From assembly GCA_937996755.1 (NCBI GenBank), contig CALKUS010000269.1:1-40145 (forward strand): a stretch of 40,145 nucleotides of DNA, in the 5' to 3' direction. Below, piece by piece: positions 23,213 through 31,678 of the stretch. The translations under genes and the position numbers were made by a program. The DNA comes from an uncultured Pseudomonadota bacterium. Its GTDB lineage: Bacteria; Pseudomonadota; Gammaproteobacteria; Xanthomonadales; Ahniellaceae. Numbering within the stretch: position 1 is the first letter of the stretch; every line of letters starts with the position of its first letter. The notes beneath the pieces are model-generated. The model did not search any database. It had not been told where the DNA came from and saw nothing but the letters and a program-made list of their open reading frames with translations.

Positions 23213-23698
23213 ATGCCTTCCTTCGACGTCGTTTCCCAGGTCGACAAGCACGAGCTCACGAACGCCGTGGACCAGGCGAATCGCGAGCTGGGCAACCGCT
23301 TCGACTTCCGCGGCACCGACGCGCGCTACGCGCTCGAGGGCGACAAGACCATCACGTCGACGGCGCCGAGCGACTTCCAGCTGAAGCAGATGCTGGAGAT
23401 CCTGCGGCAGCGCCTCGCCGCGCGCGGGATCGACGCGCGCTGCCTCGACGTGGCCGAGCCCGAGGTGAACCTGGCGCGCGCGAAGCAGGTGGTCACGATC
23501 AAGCAGGGCATCGAGCAGCCGATCGCGAAGAAGATCGTCGCGACGATCAAGGACGCGAAGCTGAAGGTCGAGGCGCAGATCCAGGGCGACAAGCTGCGCA
23601 TCAACGGCAAGAAGAAGGACGACCTGCAGGTCGCCATGGCGCTGCTGCGCAAGGCGGAAATCGAGCTGCCGCTGCAGTTCGAGAATTTCCGCGACTGA
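23213..23698 (+). CDS. yajQ: YajQ family nucleotide/cyclic-di-GMP-binding protein
   Basis: 161 residues. Start chosen at ATG 23213 (MPSFDVVSQVDKHELTNAVD), as in nearly all YajQ proteins; an ATG at 23201 in the same frame would add four residues. The two ferredoxin-like repeats are complete: ELGNRFDFRGTDARYAL and TITSTAPSDFQLKQMLEILR in the first, KQVVTIKQGIEQPIAKKIVA, KLKVEAQIQGDKLRINGKKK and DDLQVAMALLRKAEIELPLQ in the second, ending FENFRD. YajQ proteins bind cyclic di-GMP in Xanthomonas and act with a transcription factor to control virulence and biofilm genes. That role here is inference from the family. The gene is monocistronic with a structured leader and convergent with the MgtC-like gene. 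Confidence 0.94.
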   Translation: MPSFDVVSQVDKHELTNAVDQANRELGNRFDFRGTDARYALEGDKTITSTAPSDFQLKQMLEILRQRLAARGIDARCLDVAEPEVNLARAKQVVTIKQGIEQPIAKKIVATIKDAKLKVEAQIQGDKLRINGKKKDDLQVAMALLRKAEIELPLQFENFRD

Positions 23699-23707
23699 CG
23701 CGGAAGC

Positions 23708-24952
23708 TCAGCCGCCGAAGAGCAGGAGCACGGCGGCGAACACGGCGTTGATCGCGATCACGCCGGGTGCGAGGCGCAGGCCGAAGCCGGCGCCGCCGGC
23801 GACGAACGCGATCACGATCTTGCCGAGCGAGTTCGTGCTGAACGCGGCCAGCAGGCCGAGCGCCGCTTCCCGGACGGCGACCTTGCCCGCGCTCGCGAGC
23901 TGTGCGGCGGACGCCGCGGCCGCGTGCGTGTCCGCGAAGCCCGCGGCTGCCATCGCGAGCTCGAACCCGCGCGCACCCCAGCGCGCGTTGATCCACGCGG
24001 AAAGCAGCAGCACCGCGCCGACGATCGCGGCGAATTGCAGGGCGTGGGCGAGCCGGAAGGCCCGCCCGGGCAGCTCGTCGCCGTCCTTGCCGCGCGCGAA
24101 GCTGCGCCAGCTCGCGATCGCCGCGACGGCCAGCGCCGTGAGGCCGGCGCCGACGAGCCCCGGCGCGATCTGGCGCAGCAACGGCAGCGACAGCGCGCCC
24201 ACGATGATCGCGAGCAGCACGATCGTGGCGACGTTCGACATCAGCGCGGCAGCGACGCATTGCGCACGCAGCGCAGGCGTCTCCTTCGCCCGGCTGCCCA
24301 TGCTGCCGATCGTCGCCGTGCTCGACACGAAGCCGCCCGTGAAGCCGGCGATGGCGAGTCCGATGCGCGATCCGAACGCGCGCAGCGCGACGTAACCCGC
24401 GGCGTTGATCGCCATCACGAGCACGACGATGGAGCCGAGCTTGCGGAGGTTCAGCGCACCCCAGGGATCCGGTGCGCTGTTCGGGAGCAGCGGCAGCACG
24501 ATCAGCGCCGCGGCCGCGAGCAGCAGGCCGTCCCGCAGCTCCTGCGCCGTGAGCATGCGCTGCGCGAACGCGTGCATGCGGCTCTTGCCGGCGAGGATCA
24601 CGGCGACGGCGACGCCGAGCCCGGCGGCGAGCCCGGGCTGCGTCCCCGCGAGCACGCCGAGCAGCCACGCGACGAGCATCGCCACTTCGGTGGTGACGCC
24701 GGGGTCCTGCGGCGAGCTCCGCCAGAACGCCGCCGCGGCGGCGATCGCGACGAACGCACCGGACACGACCAGCGCCGCGTTGCCGAGCAATTGCGCGACC
24801 GCGCCCGCGAGGCAGATCAACGTGAAGCTGCGGATGCCGGCCGGCAGCTGCGGGTCGCTTTCCTTGCGGCGCTCGCGCTCGAGCCCGATCAGCAGCCCGA
24901 TGCCGAGCGCGGCGACGAGGCCCGGCAGTTCGCGCGGGAGGTGCAGGTCCAT
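23708..24952 (-). CDS. MgtC/SapB-DUF4010 family membrane protein
   Basis: 414 residues. Residues 1-140 form an MgtC/SapB domain (LVAALGIGLLIGLERERRKE, LPAGIRSFTLICLAGAVAQL and VTTEVAMLVAWLLGVLAGTQ). Residues 170-410 form the DUF4010 membrane domain (GYVALRAFGSRIGLAIAGFT, GGFVSSTATIGSMGSRAKET and STNSLGKIVIAFVAGGAGFG). About a dozen transmembrane helices are visible; it is an inner-membrane protein. MgtC-type proteins help survival at low magnesium, but the two-domain branch is poorly studied and may transport ions. The ATG at 24952 gives a start directly before the first membrane helix. It is divergent from DUF817 and convergent with yajQ. Confidence 0.9.
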   Translation of the reverse strand: MDLHLPRELPGLVAALGIGLLIGLERERRKESDPQLPAGIRSFTLICLAGAVAQLLGNAALVVSGAFVAIAAAAAFWRSSPQDPGVTTEVAMLVAWLLGVLAGTQPGLAAGLGVAVAVILAGKSRMHAFAQRMLTAQELRDGLLLAAAALIVLPLLPNSAPDPWGALNLRKLGSIVVLVMAINAAGYVALRAFGSRIGLAIAGFTGGFVSSTATIGSMGSRAKETPALRAQCVAAALMSNVATIVLLAIIVGALSLPLLRQIAPGLVGAGLTALAVAAIASWRSFARGKDGDELPGRAFRLAHALQFAAIVGAVLLLSAWINARWGARGFELAMAAAGFADTHAAAASAAQLASAGKVAVREAALGLLAAFSTNSLGKIVIAFVAGGAGFGLRLAPGVIAINAVFAAVLLLFGG

Positions 24953-25077
24953 GGCGCCAGCGTGCCGCGCGCGGCGGCCCGTCGCAAGCCGCGCGTTACG
25001 GAGAGCCGTGCCGACGCGCCCGCGATTCGCCCCGCGTCGCGCCCGCCCGCGCCCGCGCGCTACGCGACGCTGGTGGC

Positions 25078-25941
25078 ATGTCGCGCCTGTCGCTGTTCGT
25101 CCGCGAATTCTGGTGGTTCGGGATCAAGGAAGCGCGCGCCTGCGTGTTCGCCGGCTCGTTCTTCGCGCTGCTCGCGGTATCGCGCCAGTTGCCGCTCGGC
25201 TCGCTGCCGCGCTACGACTTCCTGCTGCTGGGCGCGCTGCTGCTGCAGGCGGCCATGTACGCGACGAAGCTCGAGACGCTCGACGAGCTCAAGGCGATCT
25301 GCGTGTTCCATGCACTCGGCTTCGGACTCGAGGCATTCAAGGTGCAGCCGGCGATCGCGAGCTGGTCGTATCCCGAGTTCGGCTGGACGAAGTTGCTCGG
25401 CGTGCCGCTCTACTCGGGTTTCATGTACGCCGCGGTCGCGAGCTACATGTGCCAGGCGTGGCGGCTGCTCGACCTCGAGCTGGTGGACGCACCGCCGCCG
25501 CGCGCGAGCGCGCTGCTCGCCGTGCTGGTCTACCTCAACTTCTTCACTCACCACTTCATCGGCGACTTCCGCTGGCCGCTGGCAGTCACGCTGGCGTTCG
25601 TGTTCCGCCGGACCTGGGTGAAGTTCACGCCGCGCGACCTGCGCTGCCGCATGCCGCTGCTGCTCGCGTTCGTGCTGATCGGGTTCTTCGTGTTCCTGGC
25701 CGAGAACATCGGCACCTGGCTGCACGCGTGGCGCTATCCCGACCAGGTCGCGGGCTGGCGGCCCGTGCACCACGGCAAGTTCGGCTCGTGGACGCTGCTC
25801 GTCGTGCTCACGTTCGTGATCGTGGCGGATCTCAAGGCGCTCAAGCGCACCGAGATCCTGCGCCGCGGCTGGTGGCGCGCGTTCATCCCGCGCGGCGCCA
25901 CCAGGCGCCCGCCCCTTCCAGCACCTGGATCGGCTCCGTGA
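25078..25941 (+). CDS. DUF817 family membrane protein
   Basis: 287 residues with about eight hydrophobic segments. Motifs include FVREFWWFGIKEARACVFAG, YDFLLLGALLLQAAMYATKL and ETLDELKAICVFHALGFGLE. Near the end are FLAENIGTWLHAWRYPDQ and GWRPVHHGKFGSWTLLVVLT. This matches the whole length of DUF817, an inner-membrane family of unknown function with carotenoid-biosynthesis-like topology. Its last 59 nt overlap the end of the convergent TylF-like gene, so the Pro-rich C-terminal tail (ATRRPPLPAPGSAP) is encoded opposite that gene's C-terminus and may be a read-through extension. Monocistronic. Confidence 0.88.
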   Translation: MSRLSLFVREFWWFGIKEARACVFAGSFFALLAVSRQLPLGSLPRYDFLLLGALLLQAAMYATKLETLDELKAICVFHALGFGLEAFKVQPAIASWSYPEFGWTKLLGVPLYSGFMYAAVASYMCQAWRLLDLELVDAPPPRASALLAVLVYLNFFTHHFIGDFRWPLAVTLAFVFRRTWVKFTPRDLRCRMPLLLAFVLIGFFVFLAENIGTWLHAWRYPDQVAGWRPVHHGKFGSWTLLVVLTFVIVADLKALKRTEILRRGWWRAFIPRGATRRPPLPAPGSAP

Positions 25942-26668
25942 TGCCGTGCTTCGTGCGGTAGTCGTTGACGGCGGCCTCGCAGGCGGCGAAATCGCCCCAG
26001 TCGTCGATGATCGCGAACCCGCCCGGCGACAGCTTCGGGTACAGGTTCACGAGCGCGTCCATGGTCGATTCGTAGAGGTCGCCGTCCATGCGCAACACGG
26101 CCAGCTTGTCGATCGGTGCGGTCGGCAGCGTGTCGCGGAACCAGCCTTCGAGGAAGCGCACCTGCTCGTCGAGCAGGCCGTAGCGCGCGAAGTTGCCGCG
26201 CACCACGTCGAGCGAGACGGCGAGGTCGGCGAATGCCTCGAGCGGCAGGTCGGTTTCCTGCGGGTACTTCGCGCGGTCGCCGGCCGGCAGGCCCTTGAAC
26301 GAATCGGCCACCCACACGACGCGGTCGCGTACGCCGTGCGCGGCGAGGATGCCGCGCATCAGGATGCACGCGCCGCCGCGCCACGCGCCCGTCTCGATGA
26401 GGTCGCCGGGCACGCCGTCGCGCAGGACCGTTTCGACGCACGCCTGCAGGTTCTCCAGCCGCACCAGCCCGATCATCGTGTGTGCGCGCGCCGGCCACAC
26501 GCGTCCGAGGCGGCGGTCCTCGGCCTTGATCGGCACCGACGTCGTCGCCTGGAAGCGCCCGTCGGCCAGGCGTTCCTTCGGCGCGTGCAACAGGTCGCCG
26601 TCGTCGGCATAGACGAAATTGCCGACGCAGCGCTTGAGCAGGTCGATGTAGCGGATCGCGGGGTCCAT
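25883..26668 (-). CDS. TylF/MycF-like SAM-dependent O-methyltransferase
   Basis: 261 residues. SAM-binding motif GDLIETGAWRGGACILMRGI (ETGAWRGG, 92-99), then VVWVADSFKGLPAGDRAKYP and LPLEAFADLAVSLD. The metal-binding Asp motifs are DKLAVLRMDGDLYESTMDAL (Asp195 and Asp197) and GGFAIIDDWGDFAACEAAV (Asp222/223). TylF/MycF enzymes methylate sugar hydroxyls of macrolides with Mg2+; many homologues act on other sugars. No antibiotic gene cluster is nearby, so a polysaccharide or glycolipid sugar is more likely. The ATG at 26668 is divergent from the large secreted protein gene at 26857. Its 3' end overlaps DUF817 by 59 bp on the opposite strand. Confidence 0.9.
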   Translation of the reverse strand: MDPAIRYIDLLKRCVGNFVYADDGDLLHAPKERLADGRFQATTSVPIKAEDRRLGRVWPARAHTMIGLVRLENLQACVETVLRDGVPGDLIETGAWRGGACILMRGILAAHGVRDRVVWVADSFKGLPAGDRAKYPQETDLPLEAFADLAVSLDVVRGNFARYGLLDEQVRFLEGWFRDTLPTAPIDKLAVLRMDGDLYESTMDALVNLYPKLSPGGFAIIDDWGDFAACEAAVNDYRTKHGITEPIQVLEGAGAWWRRAG

Positions 26669-26856
26669 GCGGCCGATGCTAGCGGTTCGGCACGGGCCGT
26701 CGCCGCCGGCCAGCGCGCAATTTCCGTTACCGCGGGCGGCCCGCGAATCCACCCACGGGTTGACGTAGACTCCGCCGCACGGCCGACAGGTGGGCGTCGC
26801 GACGGGGGTGCGTCGCACCTGCGGCATTCGTTCCGCAGCCACCGGGGAAGCACGCC

Positions 26857-29800
26857 ATGCTCCGCAAGTTCGTCGTCGCCGGCGCGGTCGTCGCCGCATT
26901 GTCCGCTTCGTTCGCTTTCGTCCTGCCGTCGCGCCAGCCGGCCTCCGCGCAGAAGCCCAGCCTCGCCTACGAAGACGAAGAAGAGGAGCGCCAGGACGAC
27001 CCCGCAGGTTTCGCGGCGATGTGGGCCGCGCGGCTCGAAGGCACGGGCGAGCTGTCGCCCGCGCAGGTGAACCTGCGCGCGAACGCCGCGGTCGACGCCG
27101 CGCAGGCGCTGCGCCGCAATCCCGACGGAACCGCGATCGTGCCGCCCGCCTGGGGCTTCGACGACATCGGACCCGGCAACTTCGGCGGGCGCTCGCGCGC
27201 GCTGGTCGTGAATCCCGTGCAGACCAATCGCGTGCTCGTCGGCAGCGTGTCCGGCGGCGTGTGGCGCAGCGAGGACGGCGGCAGCACGTGGGCGCCGGTC
27301 GGCGACTTCCTCGCGAACATCGCGGTGAACTCGATGGTCATCGACCCGGACGACCCGAACCGCGTATTCGCGGGCACGGGCGAAGGCGTGGGCGCCGGCG
27401 ACGCCGCGCGCGGCGCGGGCATCTTCGTGACGACCGACTTCGGTACCACGTGGACGCAGCTGGCCAGCACCGACAACCCCGACTTCTTCTACGTCAACCG
27501 CATGGCGATGATCCCGGGCACGGACGTCATCGTCGCGGCGACGCGCACCGGGCTGTGGCGTTCGACCAACCTCGGCGGCGCGTGGACGCAGGTGACGACC
27601 GGCTTCTACGTCGACGGCCGCGGGTACGCCGACCTCAAGGCCGACCCGGGCACGCCGAACCGCATGCTCGCCTATGCGTTCGGCACGGCCGCGGGCCGCG
27701 GCGTGATTCCGCAGATCGACCTCGGCGTCGCGCCGATCATCAGCGGCGTGCGCCAGAACTTCACCACCTCGCCGACAGCGGTGTTCCCGCCGGGCTTCAC
27801 GGCAACGAACATCCGCATCGGCAACGACGGCGTCGGCGTGGGCAGCGATGGCTGCGAGGCGTTCCCCGCGGGCTTCTTCACCGGCCGCTACGCGCTCGTC
27901 GATCGCGGCACGTGCGCGTTCACGATCAAGGTGAAGAACGCGCAGAACGCGGGCGCGATCGGCGCGATCATCGCGCAGAACATCCCGGACGCGCCGTTCG
28001 TGGGCGGCGGCAGCGACAACACGATCACGATCCCGTCGATGATGATTTCGCAGGCCGACGGCGCGCGCATCCGCGGCGTCGTCGCCGCGACCGGCGTGCT
28101 GTTCGCGAGCGGCTTCGAGGACGCCGCGATCGCGCCGAACGACACCACCGCCGCACAGGTCGGCGGCCCGCTGCTGTTGACGAACTTCGTCGCGCGCAGC
28201 ATCGACGGCGGCGTCAACTGGACGCAGCTCACGGCGGCCGAGGGCCTGCCCGAGACGAACATCACGCGCGGCGAGCTCGCGTGGGGCCCGGGCGGCGTCG
28301 CGTACATCGCCTATGCCGATGCCTCGGCGAACCCGGCGACGCGCGGCCTGTGGCGCAGCGCCGATGGCGGCGCGACGTGGACGCAGACCGCGTCCACCGC
28401 CGCGTTCATCGAGCGGCAGGGCGACTACGACCTCACCGTGCTCGTCGATCCCGCGAACGCGAACAAGGTGTACATGGGCGCGGTCGACCAGTGGATCACC
28501 ACGGACGGCGGCGCGACGATCACGAAGAACTCGTTCTGGAACCCGGGCGCGGGCCAGATGCCGGACTACATCCACGCCGACCACCACGGCTACTTCGCGA
28601 AGCCCGGCGACCCGAACACCGTCTACACGGTGTCCGACGGCGGCGTGCACCGCTCGACCGACGGCGGCCTGAACTACACCGAGCAGAACTTCGGCTACAA
28701 CGTGGCGATGCCGAACAACGTGACGCTGTCCCCGGACGGCACGCGCGCGATCGTCGGCACGCAGGACAACGGCTCGCTGCTGTACTTCGGCTCCAGCGCG
28801 GTGTGGGTGCGCTGGGCGGGCGGCGACGGCGGCGTCACCGCGTTCGACCAGCAGGATCCGAATTTCTTCTACAGCGAGCAGCCGTTCGCGCGCTTCTTCG
28901 GCACGAACACGGGCGGCAACAATGCCGTGGTGCTGCCGGTGCCCGGCTCCGGCTCGAACACGAATGGCGGCCTGTTCTACGCGCCCATCGCGCTCGATCC
29001 GCTGAACGGCAACCGCATGCTGATCGGCACGGGCGCGCTGCAGCTCAGCGTGAACGCGCGCCTGCTGAACGGTGCGACGTTCACCACGATCACGCCGCCG
29101 GCCGGCTTCGGGACGATCAACTCGATTTCCTTCAGCCCGCTCGACAGCAACGTCGCCTACATCGGCTCGACCGGCGGCGCGCTGCTGCGCATGACCGGCA
29201 TCGGCACGACGAACACGCTCACGTCGATCCAGGGCAACCTGCCGCTCGGCAACGACATCTCGCAGGTGCTCGTCGACACGAGCGACGTGACGGGCAACAC
29301 GCTCTACGTGGTGCGCGCCGACTACGGCAGCCAGCGCATCCACCGCACGACGAACGGCGGCACGAGCTGGACGGCGATCAGCGGCAACCTGCCCGACATC
29401 CCGCTGTACTCGGTCGCGCGCGACGAGCTCGTTCCGGGCGGCCTGTTCGTGGGCAGCGAGCTGGGCCTCTGGCACGGCGTCCCGAACGGCGGCAACTACG
29501 ACTGGGTGCGCTACGACTACGGCATTCCGCATGCGCGCGTGTTCGGCCTGACGCGTTTCGACGCGGACACGCTGTACGTCGCCGTCTACGGTCGCGGCAG
29601 CTTCAAGGCGACGCGCTCGCCGCTGCGCGTGAGCGTCGGCGAGCTGCGCAACGACAGCGGCTGCGACAGCGACGGCAACCTCGATCCGGGCGATACGGCG
29701 CAGGTGCCGGTGACGGTGCGCAACGTGTCCGGCACGACGGTCGGCCCGGTGACGGTGTCGCTCGCGTCGCCGGCGATCGGCCCCGGCGTCCCGCAGCTCA

Positions 29801-30540
29801 TCCCCGCGCTCGCACCGGGCGCGACGACGCTGACCTTCAGCGTGGCGGCCGCCCCGGCCGCGACGTGCGGCAACGCGACGCTCACCGCGACCGCGCTCGT
29901 GAACGCGACCACGGCGACGGCGACCCGCGACACGGCGGTCGATTCGAATTCGCCGGTCGCGGCAGGCTTCGTCGAGGACGCCGAAGGCGCGACCAGCCGC
30001 TTCGCGGTCTCGAAGTCGCTGGGCCCGGACACGTGGACGCGCGTGAACACGTCGGCGAACTCCGGCACGTTCAGCTTCTTCGCCGCGAACACCAATGGGT
30101 TCTCGGAGAAAAACCTCACGTCGCCGTGGCTCGACGTGACGTCCGCAACGGCGACGCTCGGCTTCGCGATCCGTTACGACACCGAAGGCGACGCGACGCA
30201 GCGCTGGGACGGCGTGGTGCTGGAAGCGCGCACGCGCGCGAACATCGACGCGACGCCCGGCGCGTGGCTCGACGTGGGCGTGAACAGCACCGTGCCGTAC
30301 GACGGCCTGCTGTTCAACAGCACCGCGCTCGGCCCGGCGCGTCCGGCATGGTCGGGCTCGCAGCTCACCTGGCGCACGGCGAGCGTGCCGTTGAACGGCT
30401 TCAACGGCCAGCAATTGCAGTTCCGCTTCCGCTTCGTCTCCGACCAGGACACGGCCGCCACGGGCTTCTGGCTCGACGACGTGAACCTGAGCGGCGTGAA
30501 CGCGAAGGCGCTGCCGACCTGCGACGCCGTGTGCAACTGA
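26857..30540 (+). CDS. Large secreted Asp-box (BNR/sortilin-like) protein with inserted PA domain
   Basis: 1227 residues. The N-terminus MLRKFVVAGAVVAALSASFA is a signal peptide. A beta-propeller with eight or so Asp-boxes follows: SEDGGSTW, TTDFGTTW, STNLGGAW, SIDGGVNW, SADGGATW, TTDGGATI, STDGGLNY and TTNGGTSW. A PA domain is inserted after the third blade (about 330-410: CEAFPAGFFTGRYALVDRGT, CAFTIKVKNAQNAGAIGAII and ITIPSMMISQADGARI), and LFASGFE (415-421) follows it. After the propeller (about 925) come a CARDB-like beta-sandwich and a MAM/immune-inhibitor-A-like jelly roll, ending CDAVCN. Asp-boxes mark sialidase/sortilin-type propellers; no catalytic site is evident. A cell-surface or secreted adhesion or protein-binding role is inferred. 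GGGGAAGCACGCC precedes the ATG. Confidence 0.88.
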   Translation: MLRKFVVAGAVVAALSASFAFVLPSRQPASAQKPSLAYEDEEEERQDDPAGFAAMWAARLEGTGELSPAQVNLRANAAVDAAQALRRNPDGTAIVPPAWGFDDIGPGNFGGRSRALVVNPVQTNRVLVGSVSGGVWRSEDGGSTWAPVGDFLANIAVNSMVIDPDDPNRVFAGTGEGVGAGDAARGAGIFVTTDFGTTWTQLASTDNPDFFYVNRMAMIPGTDVIVAATRTGLWRSTNLGGAWTQVTTGFYVDGRGYADLKADPGTPNRMLAYAFGTAAGRGVIPQIDLGVAPIISGVRQNFTTSPTAVFPPGFTATNIRIGNDGVGVGSDGCEAFPAGFFTGRYALVDRGTCAFTIKVKNAQNAGAIGAIIAQNIPDAPFVGGGSDNTITIPSMMISQADGARIRGVVAATGVLFASGFEDAAIAPNDTTAAQVGGPLLLTNFVARSIDGGVNWTQLTAAEGLPETNITRGELAWGPGGVAYIAYADASANPATRGLWRSADGGATWTQTASTAAFIERQGDYDLTVLVDPANANKVYMGAVDQWITTDGGATITKNSFWNPGAGQMPDYIHADHHGYFAKPGDPNTVYTVSDGGVHRSTDGGLNYTEQNFGYNVAMPNNVTLSPDGTRAIVGTQDNGSLLYFGSSAVWVRWAGGDGGVTAFDQQDPNFFYSEQPFARFFGTNTGGNNAVVLPVPGSGSNTNGGLFYAPIALDPLNGNRMLIGTGALQLSVNARLLNGATFTTITPPAGFGTINSISFSPLDSNVAYIGSTGGALLRMTGIGTTNTLTSIQGNLPLGNDISQVLVDTSDVTGNTLYVVRADYGSQRIHRTTNGGTSWTAISGNLPDIPLYSVARDELVPGGLFVGSELGLWHGVPNGGNYDWVRYDYGIPHARVFGLTRFDADTLYVAVYGRGSFKATRSPLRVSVGELRNDSGCDSDGNLDPGDTAQVPVTVRNVSGTTVGPVTVSLASPAIGPGVPQLIPALAPGATTLTFSVAAAPAATCGNATLTATALVNATTATATRDTAVDSNSPVAAGFVEDAEGATSRFAVSKSLGPDTWTRVNTSANSGTFSFFAANTNGFSEKNLTSPWLDVTSATATLGFAIRYDTEGDATQRWDGVVLEARTRANIDATPGAWLDVGVNSTVPYDGLLFNSTALGPARPAWSGSQLTWRTASVPLNGFNGQQLQFRFRFVSDQDTAATGFWLDDVNLSGVNAKALPTCDAVCN

Positions 30541-30572
30541 TCATCGGGCGCGCTGCGCGCGCCCGATGATCA
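30538..30572. terminator. 16-bp perfect hairpin after the Asp-box gene
   Basis: TGATCATCGGGCGCGC (30538-30553), loop TGC, GCGCGCCCGATGATCA (30557-30572). It includes the TGA stop codon. It is very stable, with no T-run. It lies at the head of repeat copy C. Confidence 0.7.
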
Positions 30573-30606
30573 TCCCGAAGCCGCGAAGCGGACGAGGGAT
30601 CCCGGC
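30568..30606 (+). repeat. SERSEG-type dispersed intergenic repeat, copy C
   Basis: GATCATCCCGAAGCCGCGAA then GCGGACGAGGGATCCCGGC. It matches the CATCCCGA...GAGGGAT core of copies A and B more loosely than they match each other. It begins about 28 nt after the stop codon of the Asp-box/PA gene, in gene orientation. Confidence 0.5.
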
Positions 30607-30634
30607 GAAGGGCGCGGAGCGATCCGCGCCCTTC
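30607..30634. terminator. Second strong hairpin in the convergent gap
   Basis: GAAGGGCGCGGA (30607-30618), loop GCGA, TCCGCGCCCTTC (30623-30634): perfect 12-bp stem, followed on the plus strand by TGCCTTTCC. It lies 22 nt before the LysR stop. It probably terminates one or both convergent transcripts. Confidence 0.6.
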
Positions 30635-30655
30635 TGCCTTTCCGGGGTGGCCGCA

Positions 30656-31573
30656 TCAACGCAACAACGCGCGGCGCTCGGGCTGCTCGAACCAGCGCAG
30701 CAGGAATTCGGTGAACACGCGCGTGCGCAGCGGCTGGTGGCGGCGCTGCGGGTAGACGAGGTACAGCGGCGTGGTGACGAGCTCCCAGCCGTCGCACACG
30801 CGCACGAGCGTACCGGCGTCGAGCGCGTCGCTGATCATGTAGAGCGGCAGTCGCACGATGCCGGCGCCGGCGAGCGCCGCGCGCCGGATCGCGCTGTACG
30901 AGTTCACCGACAGCCGGCTCGTCATCGACACGCTCTCGGTCGCGCCGCCGCGCTCGAACACCCAGTGCGCGTCGTCGCGGAAACTGGAGTTCGCGACCGC
31001 GGGCACGCCCGCGAGCGAGGCGGGCGCGGCGAACGTGCGGCCTGCGAGGAACGCGGGCGACGCGACCGCGAGCTCGCGCAACACGCCGAGCGGGCGCGCG
31101 ACGAGCGTTTCGTCCAGCGTGCGCGTGGAGCGGATCGCGAGGTCGTAGCCTTCCGCCACCAGGTCGCGGCGCACGATCGAGAGGTCGAGGTCCACGCGCA
31201 CCGCCGGGTAACGCTGCTGGAACGCGACGATCAGCTCGGCGAGGAACACGTCGCCGATGGTGAGCGGTGCGGTGAGGCGCAGCGTGCCCGTCACTTCGCT
31301 GTTCACGGCCGAGACCGCGCGCTCCGCTTCGCCGAGCGTTTCCTTCAGCGAGCGGCAGTATTCGAGGTAGAGCTTGCCGGACTCGGTGAGCGCGACGCGC
31401 CGCGTGGTGCGCATCACGAGCTGCGCGCCGAGCGCGCGCTCCAGCGCCGATACCTGCTTGCTCAGCCAGGCCTTGGAGCGCGACAGGCGCGCCGCGGCGC
31501 GCGTGAAATTGCCGGCGTCCGCGAGCGCGACGAACGCGAAGGCCCGCGCCAGGCGGTCCGCTATTGTTTCCAT
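30656..31573 (-). CDS. LysR family transcriptional regulator
   Basis: 305 residues. The N-terminal winged helix is complete (FVALADAGNFTRAAARLSRS, KAWLSKQVSALERALGAQLV and MRTTRRVALTESGKLYLEYC). The effector domain follows from TGTLRLTAPLTIGDVFLAEL to RHQPLRTRVFTEFLLRWFEQ. It belongs to the large subgroup that sits divergently next to oxidoreductase genes and often responds to quinones, aldehydes or other electrophiles. It starts 105 nt from the SDR gene on the opposite strand; the shared gap contains a TGGGAGC/GCTCCCA dyad. The likely target is the SDR/MDR/decarboxylase operon, activated by an unknown co-inducer. Confidence 0.93.
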   Translation of the reverse strand: METIADRLARAFAFVALADAGNFTRAAARLSRSKAWLSKQVSALERALGAQLVMRTTRRVALTESGKLYLEYCRSLKETLGEAERAVSAVNSEVTGTLRLTAPLTIGDVFLAELIVAFQQRYPAVRVDLDLSIVRRDLVAEGYDLAIRSTRTLDETLVARPLGVLRELAVASPAFLAGRTFAAPASLAGVPAVANSSFRDDAHWVFERGGATESVSMTSRLSVNSYSAIRRAALAGAGIVRLPLYMISDALDAGTLVRVCDGWELVTTPLYLVYPQRRHQPLRTRVFTEFLLRWFEQPERRALLR

Positions 31574-31618
31574 TGGCGAACAGTGTAGCGGCGTTCCGGG
31601 CGATCCGGCGGGCTGTAA

Positions 31619-31656
31619 TGGGAGCAACCTGCGCATCCCGAGCCGATTGGCTCCCA
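31619..31656. promoter_or_regulatory. Inverted repeat in the LysR/SDR divergent promoter
   Basis: TGGGAGC (31619-31625) and GCTCCCA (31650-31656), 24 nt apart, 23-60 nt upstream of the SDR start. Half-sites of 7 bp at this spacing could each bind part of a LysR tetramer. AAAAGGACGTCCC just downstream is the SDR ribosome site. Confidence 0.35.
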
Positions 31657-31678
31657 GTGATGAACAAAAGGACGTCCC

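Noticed and set aside
25883..26668. Macrolide biosynthesis gene
   Set aside because: TylF-like homology only; no PKS, sugar or resistance genes are nearby.
26760..26790. Sigma-70 promoter with TTGACG upstream of the Asp-box gene
   Set aside because: No acceptable -10 hexamer lies 16-18 nt downstream.
26473..30414. Open frame of 1313 codons on the minus strand opposite the Asp-box gene
   Set aside because: Arg/Ala/His-rich composition without domains, typical of antisense frames in high-GC genes. The plus-strand protein has clear domains, a leader and a ribosome site.
31630..31660. Fourth SERSEG repeat (GCATCCCGAGCC) upstream of the SDR gene
   Set aside because: Only about 10 nt of the core match and the GAGGGAT half is absent.
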